From Astropecten irregularis (Eukaryota; Echinodermata; Asteroidea; Paxillosida; Astropectinidae), in contig OZ020258.1 of the NCBI GenBank assembly GCA_963971285.1, positions 13,660,614-13,724,613 of the forward strand: a DNA stretch of 64,000 bases. The letters run 5' to 3'. The number at the start of each line of letters is the position of its first letter. Positions within the stretch are counted from its first letter, which is position 1. Below the pieces are notes generated by a model. The model made no database searches. It was given only the letters and a program-made list of their open reading frames with translations, and was not told the DNA's origin. Of the stretch, positions 31,396 to 44,100 are shown piece after piece. The position numbers were made by a program, and so were the translations under genes.

Positions 31396-32244
31396 AATAT
31401 TCAGAAGAATTAAACATAGTATAAATTCACTTCTGCTTATTAAAAATGTTTCACATCTCTTCGCTTTCTCGCATGACTCGCATAATTCTCTCTCATGCCT
31501 CACACAAACTACCCACATAGAGATAATCAACGTAAAAAAAAGAACGAGAAGTGCGAACAAGTAAAATTTATTGACTTTCCATATTCCAAGCATGCTATTT
31601 TTTCATTATTTTGTTGGTACTTCAGATATTTTGTCGGTATTAAATTACATTCAACCTCGAAATATTGGGGGGATGATAATACACGCCACCCCACCTCAAA
31701 TATTGGGGGGGGGGGATATATCTCCCGGGGTCGACACCCATGCATATTGATTCTACTACAGCATGGCTTTATGTAAATACATAAAGATATTCAACAAAAT
31801 GTACTGATCAGAAAAAAGGAGTAAAATACAATAGCTTAAATGAGATTTTTATAAGAGTACAATTTCAAATGTTAAAGGTAGTCTCGATGTCTTTGTATAT
31901 GCTCAAGCGATCCTCAGAATAAAGAGGCAAAAACCATTCAACCAAATGTCATCCTACTGAGGCTGTAAGAAAAAAAAGTAAAATGCAAAAATTATACATT
32001 ATACATAAATTGAGATATTTGACATTTTCAGATATCAAAACAGCAAAATTGATAACGGTAAAATTCAAAATTGGAAAAGTAGTCTCGCTTTCTTTAGCTG
32101 GTCACTCTTGCTCATTAATATGATATTTAGTAACGCTAGCTTACATGTTTGCAAAACAACTGTGCAGAATCTAAACAAAACTGATAAATTAATTGTTCGT
32201 GGACGAACACGGAGCTGTTTCGACTTATTTAATCAACTTTATAA

Positions 32245-32485
32245 GCTCTGATGACGTCATGATGACGTCACGGTCAATTTCATACGCATGTACATGATGT
32301 AACAAAGCTTTTACAAAAAGAGTAATTACCATAGCATTTGTAGTTCTTGAGATATGCTGCAAACAAAAATCAGCCTTTTTGATGACGTCTTGATGACGTC
32401 ATGGTAATGTTCGTAAAAGCATAGACAATAACATGGTGTAACAAAGCTTTTACAAAAAGAATCATTACTGCAGCACGTACCGTTC
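32245..32485. repeat. Tandem ~125-bp repeat with TGACGTCA words
   Basis: Two units share GATGACGTCATGATGACGTCA and GTAACAAAGCTTTTACAAA plus TTCTTGAGATATGCT-like ends. Intergenic between genes B and C. Confidence 0.6.
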
Positions 32486-32837
32486 TCAAGATATGCTTGT
32501 CACAAAATTTGCTAATTAAATATTCAAATTACTGTCACGTGCTTAATACATTAAGAATTGTTACAGCTCAGTGTCAGAATGATCTTTAGATTATAAGCTT
32601 TCATACGATGCATCATCTTTATCTGATCAGAAGAAGGTAAGAAGAGATAAGCAATAAACAAAATCTAATAATAGTGAAAAATCAGAAAGAAAACAATACC
32701 TGTTCCGACATCGGAATGTCGGAACAGCTCAAAATCAATCTAAAAATGTACAACCTTTTGCCTAATACAAGTAATAAACTGCTGAAAACTGTTCATCAGC
32801 CAAAATAAATGACATGACATTTATAAAATGCTTGCAG

Positions 32838-33495
32838 TTAGGAGGGCCTGACGCCCTGCAAGATCATCAAATCAGTTTGGACTGTGGACCTGTGACCAAA
32901 GAAACTTTTTAAGGGAGTTCTTTGTTTCACACACAAACTGGATGTTGCATACCCTGCAAGAAATCAAATAAATGCATTAGATGTAGTGCGGGTGACATTC
33001 CCTTTGGTAATACGGGTGGAGCCTTTGCCTGTGAAAGAATCAGACTCATGGATATGGTCTTGGCAGACTACGCTACTTGAACTTGACCTGTACATTTGAT
33101 TGTACCTGCTGGGTGGGGGAAGAAACATCCTTAGTGGGTCCGAACTCAGCCCTGACAATCAAATCTCGGAAGTGGCGGGGACGTATGTAGGCAAAGATAG
33201 GGCTTTGTGGGATGGCCCTAAGGAGACGGTCCGAGGTATGGAGGATGTGATGGCTATCATTGGTGATCCCCTAATTACCTTCATTGTTAATCCCAGCTCA
33301 TCTATCCCATTCTTCCCCTCTCCATTGTCCACCTCTAATCATACCTACCTTCACCCTTCTTTGTCCCGTGCCTTCTCATACATTTTGTATATTGACGTAT
33401 ATGTTTGACTATAATATTTTTGTCTTGTCATTCAGCCTTTGATAAAGATCCTGCTAGGAACGATACGCGTCAGGCCCTGCTAACTCTTCTAACTA
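32838..33495. mobile_element. Long member of the GGAGGGCCTGACGCG inverted-repeat family
   Basis: Left TTAGGAGGGCCTGACGCC, right GGCGTC-type inverse ACGCGTCAGGCCCTGCTAA. Short relatives at 51946-52058 and 60743-60905, ends at 280-333, 34380-34437 and 25150. The interior has a minus-strand open frame of 64 codons (Ser-rich, 33158-32964) that I do not recognise. Confidence 0.55.
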
Positions 33496-33782
33496 GTTTC
33501 AAGTTATTTTTGAAATAACGTGACATGGTTCTTACAGGTTAACTAAGGCTAGCTAGCGTACATATTTGCAAAAATATAACTGTGAAGATTCTTTAAATAA
33601 GATATTAGAAAAATTGATTCGAAAATTAACACACGTTTGACTACGCAATTATTATAACTGTGAGTTATTCGTTTCACTTTCAAGATACCAAGATATTTCG
33701 AACCGTTTCTTAAATTGCTTCACATTACCTCATGCAGGTTCTAGAAAAAAAACCTTAATATAGAAAGCAATCTTAAAAGGTG

Positions 33783-34110
33783 TTAAAGGTAATATCATAC
33801 TTCAGTTTTTGTCAAAGAAAAACAGTCATCTGTGAAAATTTCAATCCCATACGATGCCCATTTTTTAATAAAACAGGGAAAAACACCCACATTATTTATT
33901 ATGTCTTTTCTATTTTAGTTTTGATCTTTAAAAGATCAAAAATAATATTGGTCAATGGTTTTACTCTTTTCTAGATAAATAACGCATTTCAGGCAGAATA
34001 ATCCTTATGGGTATGTTTCTACCATCACCATCTTTATACCCTGTAAGTTATAGATAAATCTGTGAAGATTTCTATTTCCGTATGCTACCAAAGTATGATA
34101 CCACCTTTAA
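33783..34110. mobile_element. K1 TTAA element at the left edge of the right-hand duplication
   Basis: TTAA-AGGTAATATCATACTT and AAGTATGATACCACCT-TTAA. It ends about 60 bases before homology with position 76 onwards begins. Confidence 0.7.
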
Positions 34111-34663
34111 CTTCGAATAGCAACAATGAAGGTTATACCCAATCCATATGCATTATGTCATGATTCACAATGTTACATTCACAAGGAAATAATCAAATGA
34201 ACAAACTAATTCTGGAGAAGATTTTCAAGGCAGCTGTATACATATTAGGAACAAAGGTTGCTTTTTATACCAAAATGAAACGACAATGCAAGTTATATAC
34301 TGCTCTCAGCTACAATAATATCGTAAATTATTTTAAAATGCGCTTCGATACTACCAGGTTCTTCATCGAAGGCTTAAGATAAAGATAAATATCCTGCTAG
34401 TATCGGAACCGCGTCAGGCCCTCTTAACTCCAAGCAAAATGAAAGGACAAACGTTTGCAGGGCTGTAAAGCTTATCTATAAAATCTCACTATATTTTATA
34501 ACAATGATATTTTAAGTATGATTGCTTACAATTGTATGCTACGACAGCTTGCGAAATTAAAAAACATTGTCTGATTTAAGGGGAAAAACTTCTTCAAACA
34601 TCCAACTAATAATGACACGACACAACAATATTTAAAATAAACGTGAATATGTATCATCCTAAG

Positions 34664-35028
34664 AGGTAAAGTAGAATCATACTTTGGATTTTGTCAACGA
34701 AATGCTGATTCATGGGCACAAATATCAAGGAAGATACATGAACAGTCATCTGTGAACATTTCAGTCCCATACGGTGCCCACTTTTTGAGAAAACGGTGAA
34801 AACGGCCACAGTATTTCGTATGTCTTTTCTCTTTTATTTTTGATCTTTAAAAGATCAAAAATAATGTTGGTCACTGGTTTTACTCTTTTCTGGATAAATA
34901 CAGCATTTCAGGCTGAAGTATTTTAAAAGTATATTTCTACCATCACCATCTTTATACTTTGTACGTTATAGGTAAATCTGCGAAGATTTCTGTTTCGGTA
35001 TGCTACCAAAGTATGATGCTACCTTTAA
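34664..35028. mobile_element. K1 TTAA element, downstream of gene B
   Basis: Counterpart of 515-822 but longer; the left TTAA has decayed, the right ACCT-TTAA is intact. Confidence 0.6.
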
Positions 35029-35122
35029 AGGCTATTTTTCAATTTGATCACATATCAAGAAAAATGTATCATATCACCAAATTATTGGTATGATTTCACG
35101 TCAGGGTGATATGCGAAAACAA

Positions 35123-38100
35123 TTATTCCATTGTGTAGATCGTGACACCACTGCTTGGAGTCACCTCTATGTCTGCTGAGGTGACGTTGTGAAGATGGCA
35201 CTGTCCGGTACCCAGTGCAAAGTCAAAGGAGAAACATTCAGCATACAGGATGCAGAGCTGAGCACAGAGCAGGGGAGATTTGGTCATCTCGGTCTTCAGA
35301 GGCTGGTTGGTTCCAATCAGTCCTCCGTTGTATACGAGTTTGAAGCTCAGGCGGCTATTCCTTAAGTTGCCAAAGCAAGGGCCTTGACCTGATACAAAAA
35401 CAAAACAAATGCAGCCGGTGTAGGGAATTTTAGAGATTAATTATAATACTACTTATAATAACAACTTGGGAGGCTAATCATCCTTCCTCGCAGTTGGGGT
35501 GCTGAATTGCGAAGGATGCGACTAGCAGGCTCTCATGGGCGCCCTTGGCTGCCAGCCACATCAACCCATATAAGCTCACGGAGTACAGTCTGAGATCGAA
35601 AGTGTTTGATTTTCGAAGGAGAACCCGGAGAAAAACCCTCGAAGCATAGCAAAGAACCAACGCACAACTCTACTCACATGTGACCCAAGCTGGGATCGAA
35701 CCCGGGCCACATTTGTGAGAGGCGAGTGCCCAACGCACTTGTCACCTTTGAAACATATGCTCCCAAATCGATAGTATTTAAAAATGTACAAGTCTGCCCA
35801 CATTGGTGAGAGGCGAGTGCCTAACGCACTTGCCACCTATACCCCCATTACTCAGCAATGTACACAATTGTCCTAACATCAAGCACAGCTCCATAATGTT
35901 TGCACTGCAACATAAATATTAAAACACTCCGTATCGATGGCAGTCGAGTTGAAAACCAAGCTCATCGAAATCATGCATAATTCATTAAGTGCTAATCACC
36001 AGTTATATCTTTGATACTTATTCTTAATTGAACAGATCTATGCGCACCTTGAAGGAGTAACTGAATATTTTACCAAATTTAAATGGATGAGGACTACTCC
36101 ATATAAATACATTATGATTTATCTTACCAAGGACAATTCCTATGTAAGTGTATGGCAAGAACTGTGTGCTCAAAATCTATTCAAATCGAGTGTCTTAAAC
36201 GTGGGTAAACGGACGGGATACGAACCTGCGACTTGATGCGTATAATTAGGGCTTCGTGTGGTATGGTCCTGTGGACTTTCAGAGGTCACCAGTTTCTGAG
36301 TGATGGACAAAGCTGCTCAAAGGAGTGACCGACAAAAATGAACATGATTAAAGGGTTCCTGCAGTGCTTTTTTCATGTTATTCTATTGGCTTCATACAGA
36401 TAATTTACTGGCAGATAATGAATGGAAAGTTTTGTTTTGGTTTCAAACCAGAATTTGGTTTTTTCATTAAATGGCTTTACAAAATGGGGGATTTTCATGC
36501 ATACTCTTAAAGGGAACCAAAGGCAAACTTGACCCACAGAAATGGTTTGGCAAAACAAATTACACGTACAGATGAGCGAAAGGAACATATTCGGCAAAAC
36601 AAAATCTATTGAGGAGGAAGAGGTCTGTCCAAAAACCTATAAAACAAACCCAACTTTTTGTGCACAAATCAATTGGGTTACTGCTCTTAGTTAACTAGAT
36701 GACATCACCGTTTTGCTCATGAATATGGCAATAATAAAAAACAGCTGTTTTGTTGCACTCGTTCAAGCGATAATGTTCCTATTGCACATAGAATAGGAAC
36801 GGGAACTAAAGCCTCATCATGTGCATGCTTTATTAAGTGGAATGTAATCAAACATGAAGCGGCTTGCTGTTACATCAAATCAACACATAAGCGCATTTTT
36901 CTGGCTTACCTGTTGATGACGTATCCATATTGGCCTCAGTCGAGCCTATTGTGGAGAGTTGCTGTGGGTTCTCGGATGTAAGCTTTCCACTGACCGTCGA
37001 AACTGTTAAATAAGACATCCAGTAATAAAAGGAAATAAGAAGCTGAGAAACGTATCTAGTAAAACAGCCTTGCCATCACAACACATTTTGTCTGGCTTAC
37101 CTGATGTAGACGTATCCATATTGGGCTCAGACGAGCCTAGTGTCAAGAGTTGCGAGTTCTGAGACGTAAGCCATTCGCTGACCATCGAAACTGTTAAATA
37201 AGACATCCAGTAATAAAAGGAAATAAGAAGCTGAGAAACTTATCTCGTCAAACAGACTTGCCATCACATCAACACATTAACGTTTTTTTCTGGCTTTCCT
37301 GATAAGGTAGACGTATACACATTTGCCTCAGACGACCATCGTGTGGAGAGTTCCTGTGAATCTGTTAAAAGTGTTATCAAGTAATTAGATGAAATTGAAA
37401 AATGACAAACCTATCTAGTCCCTCAAGTTGAAAGCATCGTCTAACTTTCTCTTTGATCACTTTTCAATGACGTTAAATTAATCCAGTCATCAGTTTCCCA
37501 AGTTGTGGCAATTTGATGATTATTAATTATTTAGCAGACAAAATAGGCCCATTAGTTATTCTATAAAGAAGTGTCGAGGCTCACGAGTGTTTTCTACTAA
37601 AGACATCAAATTTAATTCCTATAATTAAATCGCGTCCAGGCACACGAATACAGAAATATGGCTATAATATTGTACCAATATTGTATATTTGTATTGTGTA
37701 TTTGTGTTGTGTATTTTGTATTGTATATCTGTATTGATAATATATTGATATTGAATGTATTGATATTGCATTGATATTGAATTAATATAGTATTGATATT
37801 GCATTGATATTATATTGATATTTGATTAATATTGCATTGATATTGTATTGATATTGTATTGATATTGCATTGATATTGTACTGATATTGTATTGATATTG
37901 TATTGATATTGTATTGATATTGTATTGATATTGTACTGATATTGTATTGATATTGTATTGATATTGTATTGATATTGTACTGATATTGTATTGATATTGT
38001 ATTGATATTGTATTAGTATCACTGGTGATATCTCATATTTTGATGCTTACCCGGTGAGCCTGTAGACGATTCCATATTGTCATCAAATTCCAATGCGGAA

Positions 38101-41100
38101 TCGTCTTCAGAGCTGTGTGTTGTCAGCTTGTCACTGACGGACCAAGCAGTAGGCCCTTAGTCATCAAGATAAACACGGGAAAAGAAAATGACAGAAATGT
38201 AATGAAAACTAGACATTTATGGCTGTTGTAAACAGCACATAAGGCTTTTTCGCATATGATATAAATTGCTACTCAACGTATTAATATTTAATTGTCACAA
38301 CGAAAGAATTTCCCTTGTATTGATATTTGGCGAAACAATCGTGATCCTAGCCCTTACCATTTTCTAAATGAGGAACTACTTCCTGTTTGACTGGAAGTAG
38401 AGGTCATAGAGATCAAGCAATGTGTCACAAAGAAAGACCTTGCCTAACATTGTCATTTGATGAAAGAATCATGATTCTAGCTCTTACCACTTTTGAATGA
38501 GGAGCTAAATACTTCCTCTTTGACCAGAAGTAGATGTCCCAGAGGTCAAGCAATGTGTCACGAAGAAAGACCTTCCCTAACATTGACATTTGTCAAAAGA
38601 ATCAACTTGATAACTCAAACGGTTGATTTTTTAGATTTTAATTATTAAATCTAAATTATTTGTAATATAGCACCTGATGGCGTCGTGATTACGTAAATGT
38701 TGGGAACGCATCTACCCTATAGGGACTTTACATGGACCAAGTTTTGTTTAGATTGACTGCTTAAAAGTGACCAAAGTGGGTGTCCGAACAAAACGTGTGC
38801 AAAGTCTATGGGCCGTGACGACAAGAAGAAGAAGAGGAAGAAAAACTAAACAAAAATCCGAACAAAAATAAAGGCTTTTCACTGACGCGAAAAAGCCAAT
38901 GATTACAGTTTCAAACTCGAAGTCAGCCAAAAAAATCAAGGCTACCTGGAGTCGATTTCACGATGCCCTACAATTTTGATCGTATTCGAGTTACGAAGGA
39001 TAACCCAACAATCCCATCGGCTGCAATGCATCATAAGTCCTCCGATTGATATTAAGTTTCGATGAATTTGGTGAAATCGACCCCTGGAGACTTATAGCTA
39101 TTTGGGCGGAAGGAAAGAATTGCAAGCTGTCATAACAAACTCCATTTGAAGGGCACAATTACCTGGAGTGGTAGGGTCATTGGAGTCGCATTCGTCATCT
39201 GTGTATTCGTCCACTGTAACCTCAGCAAGCACTAACTCTTTTATACTGACATTAGGATTGGTACGATCAATGTCCAATGTCACATATCTGGCCATCCTTG
39301 GTGGATCGCACAGGAAAATGATTGTTGCTCCGTCGAAGGACTGTTCTCTGGTTGCTGGTACCCCGCATGGTTGGTTGTCGGTGTAGTTTGAACTGAGACC
39401 AGCTCGTGCTGCTGCATCCGTGAAACCATATTTACCTGCAAATGTCACATAACAACGAACATGAATTTGAGTTTGTCAAGGCAAGACGGTCTTAGTGGGC
39501 TATACACTGTATGAAGCACACCTTGGACGGAGAATAAAAGCACATTATGCCTTTATAATCATAACAAAATTAGACAAGTCCTGTACTAAATGAGACTTGG
39601 TGCTATAGGCTTGGGATTTATTCAGCCACCACCATTTTGTATCCTAAAGTGGAGGTCTTGAGATACATGACGAAGCTGCTGGAGTCATTTCTTCGGCGTC
39701 GTCATTTAGTCCAGTCACCTCAATCCAAATGGTGGTAGCAAAATATAGTCCCAAGAGTAGCCTCAAGTCTTTAGGTTTGTATTTAAGGCCCTATACAATG
39801 TGTGGTCCTACATGTAGGCTTATACGAATTTGTGCCTCATCAGGTAATTATCAAACTGTGTGTTTCTCATTTCACGTCTTGCAACTCTACCGTAGTTCTA
39901 CATGTCTTACCACAACAGGTTTGACGGAGGGTAACGTTGACTCTTCCCAAGCAGTGCTCAGATCCCAAGTCTACTCTCCACCATGGATGCGAGTCTCTAG
40001 CTAAAGATATAATTAGTTGTATAGCTATAAAGTGACACTGGCTGTGGTATGACCGTAGGAAATGTCAATCTTGAGAATGTGAATCCTAAGTTGGAATTTT
40101 GTGTTCAAATTAGGCACGTTCTCACACACCAAATAATCGCGACGATTAAAGCGATTTGGAGCGTGCTCCTCTCTAGCACATGTACTGAACCAGTTATGTG
40201 TCTCATGTAAACATTTCTATTGGTTCCACGTCATTAGTTTCCTACTACACTGTATAAAGAGGCACGAGAGTTGAGTGTATATAAAGTGTGCAGGTACAAT
40301 AAAGGGCCAGTTCCCGTATAGACCCAGTGCAGTACAGTACAGTTTGAGTGTAAGACTCTGTTATTGACCACATCCTCCACTACAACAAGTTATTTTCTGT
40401 AAGGAAAGTCAGTGAAAGTAATAGCTCTAGTATTTTAAGGCTGACCTGTATGCGAGAACGTATACAAATCCCCATCCAGCGAGTCCTTTGGATCACCAAA
40501 AACACTGCTTACAGAGATGAGATGTTCGTTGAACGACAAAGGAATTGAAGCTACAAAATATATAAAATAAATAGAAAGACAAAATAAAATAAAATGCACG
40601 TATCTGTTGCCACACGATTTGGAGATCGCGATGTTTCTATGTGCAAACTGCATAGTCAAGGAGCAAAGTTCTGAAAACCCTCTTATTCATGTGTTAGCTC
40701 AACACGTACCCACTACATCTAAGGTCTGACTTCATAAAATGGAAGTTTATACCATTAACAGCTTTGCTAGGTCGTTTGTGGCTTCAAATTGTGGTATCAC
40801 TTTTAAGAAAATTTGGTATCATATGATCTTTTGAGGAGAAAAAAAAAAGAGATTCATAATAATAATACAGTGAATTGCAGTGTAATGATACTAGCAGCCG
40901 ATCTCGCAGAAACATGCCCCAACCCAGGACTCATCCCCAGCCCCGCAGTGCAACATCCTCACCAGGAATTAAACAAGAATCCATCCCAAGGAAGGTGCGA
41001 CACTGCAGCACAAAGAACCAATCCCGAGCTAGGACAAGTCCGGCGAAATCGACCGTCGGTCCTAAACAGATCAACTATTAAATAAGAAAGTTTTGAGGTG

Positions 41101-44100
41101 TTTCTTGAAAGCGTCCAGTGACTCTGCAGAACGGAGTTGATAAGGCAGACTGTTCCAAAGGCGAGGTGCATGAGCGTAGAATGCACGATCTCCTGCAGCA
41201 GAGTGCATCTTGGGAACTGCAAGGCGTGTACTGTCTGAACCAGAGCGAAGGCCAGGGCGTCCAGGTTGGTATTTATTGATGAGACTAGTGAGGTATGCTG
41301 GGGCAGTATTGTGAAGACACTTGTAGACTAGGGTTAGGATCTTGAATATAATTCGCTGATGGACTGGGAGCCAGTGCAGTTGATGGAGGAGTGGAGTAAC
41401 ATGTTCGTATTTTCCACACTTGAAAACAAGTTTGGCAGCCCGGTTCTGGACACGTTGGAGACGTTTAACGTCAGATGATGAAATTCCATAGAGCACTGCG
41501 TTAGAGTAGTCAAGCCTTGATGTAACGACTGCTCGAACTGCCTGCTCACAAGTAGATGTGTTGATGAATGGCCGTATGCGACCTAAATTGCGCAGATGAT
41601 AGTGGAGGGAACGGACAAGGGAAGACACGTGATGATTCATCTTCATGGCAGAGTCAAATTCAACACCGAGATTCCGGACAGTGGCTGATGATGTAATGAT
41701 CTCATTGTTGATTTGAAGTGTAACATTTTCAAGTTGAGGAAGTACCCGGGGATTAGCAACAACCATGAACTGAGTTTTGTTGCAGTTGAGTTTAAAGGCA
41801 TTGCATACGTTTGGTAATGACTCTGAAAATTTATGGCAATAAAAACTTACTTGGTGAGAAGTACAGCTGCTTTGGATAGTATAATGCATATTGAGAAACG
41901 TTCAATTCGAAGTACCGCGGTTATGGAAAGATATGTCACTTTTTATCTCCAAAAATTATGAATCTGAGAAGCGTTATGGCCGTAACGCTTCTCAGCTATT
42001 GACTAACTGTTATCTGGCGTGAAATAACCGCTCTAGTTTGTCGCCAAAATCTCACAAACGCGACCACCTTTTGAATTGAAACTTTCACAGGTTAGTTTAT
42101 GGTATATATATACAATTATATTGGTTTAAAACAAACAATAGGCTCAAATTACCAAACGTATGCAATCCCTTTAAGCATGTTGTGAGTCATCCAGGTCTGT
42201 AGGTCGGTGACGCACTTTGTCAATGACAGGCAACCGGCTTCGATGGCTTCGGAGCTACTAGGGTTAACTGCAATGTACAACTGTACATCATCCGCATATG
42301 AATGATATTGGACATCTCGATGCTGCTTGATGATATTTGCAATGGGGCTGGTATACATTGTGAACAGTTGCGGGCCAAGAACAGAGCCCTGTGGGACACC
42401 GAAGTCCATCGCTTGGGGTTCCGACAGAGCGTTGGTGACTTTTACCCTGCAGAACCGATTGCTAAGGTATGATGTGAGCCATGACACAGGATTGTCCGAA
42501 ATGCCGAGTTCAGATGACAAGCGCCGAAGTAGTATGGGGTGGTCGACAGAATCAAACGCTGCGGACAAGTCAAGGAACACCATCATGACAGCTAACTTCT
42601 TGTCCAGAGCCTCAGTGATGTCACTCTTTACTTTTACTAGAGCAGTCTCAGTGCCGTGTCCACTCCGATATGCAGATTGGTGTTCAGGGAAGAGGTCATT
42701 ATCTGCAAGGTGATCGGATAATTTCAGTAGGACAACCTTCTCGAGAGTCTTTGACAGGAAGGGTACGTTGGAAATAGGTCTGTATAGTTGTTGATTTTAT
42801 TTTGGTCAAGGTTCGATTTCTTGATGAGCGGTGTCACAATGGCTACTTTCCAAGCAGAGGGAAAGATACCTGATGACAAAGATGTGTTGATGATAAACAC
42901 GATGGCAATGGATGGCAATACGGTGTCGATGTTCTCTTTCAAAACCAAAGTTGGAAGTGGGTCAAGAAAACAATGTTTGTTTGGGGCCGAAAGTATAAGC
43001 TTCCGAACACAGTCTGCTGTGACAAGGATGGAAACAAGAAAGTTCATGAGCTATTTGGGTGTTGGAAACAAGTATGGGAACCTCCTGGCCGGGTGTAGCA
43101 AGTCCATGCCTGATCCTTACCACTTTGTCTTTAAAGAAGCTGGCGAATTTGTCGCTGAGTGTTTTCATGCAAGGTGAGATGGGTAGGGCAGGTGACACAT
43201 TGAGGAGTGTATTAAGCACCCTGTATGCAGATTTGGAGTCGGCACCACTGAGTTGATCATTGTAATATTTACATTTCTCGGCATGGATAAGCTTGTTCCT
43301 GAGGTGTACCTGATCAGTATATCGTAAACGATCTGCAGCGTTGCCTGACTTATTCCAGCGCCTCTCCAATCTCCTTCTGACGCGCCTCGCACAATGGATC
43401 GCGTCAGTATACCAGGATGGGTTCACCTGAAGACGCTTAGTCCGTGTTGATGATGGACAGTGCAAATCAAGGGTAGACTGAGTGGCCTTGTTGTAATAAG
43501 CAACTTGGTCGTCAACAGAGCCGTGGATTGGAAATGCGTTCAGCGCATTCACAAGATCTTTAGAAAAGGTGTCTCTGTCTAGGGTTTGAAAATCCCTTGA
43601 TAATGATGTAATAGTCTGGGGAGGTGGGTTAGCTATATTCACATTGCAGCTCAGTATGTGATGATCAGAATACAGCTTATTATATACTCGACAGTCACTC
43701 ACAATGGCTGACTCGGGCTGTGATATGATGAGGTCGAGGATGTGGCCATGTCGATGGCTTGGAGTACGTATGTGCTGATACAGCCCAGCCTCATCCAAAG
43801 ACGATAGGAATCGAGAGGTGTCGGTTTTTATGTGGCATGTCGATGTGGATGTTGAAGCATCGAGCCCTGAAGCACGGGTTGTGAGCTCATCAAGCAAATT
43901 GGGAAATTCCACCAGAAAGTCTACAGTTCTAAAAGCATTCCTTGCCGACGGTGGGGGTCGATAAATGACAGCAAAGCAAACTTTCTTGAGAGAATCTGTA
44001 ACACATGCAAGCTCGAATGTATCGTGTTTCGCTTTAACATCCATGGTCGACATATTCAGGGTCTTTTTAGAGATGACTGCAATACCACCATGAGGGTCAT

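Larger units (their letters stand above)
28830..32732. repeat. Region bounded by matching CCGACAT hairpins
   Basis: CCGACATCAGAGATGTCGG (28834-28852) and CCGACATCGGAATGTCGG (32706-32723), each next to CCTGTT or AACAGG, are similar hairpins 3.9 kb apart in an otherwise gene-poor stretch. They could be the ends of one large element; no coding support. Confidence 0.3.

Noticed and set aside
42327..43177. Plus-strand frames over the LINE
   Set aside because: Opposite strand of the reverse transcriptase; no family match.
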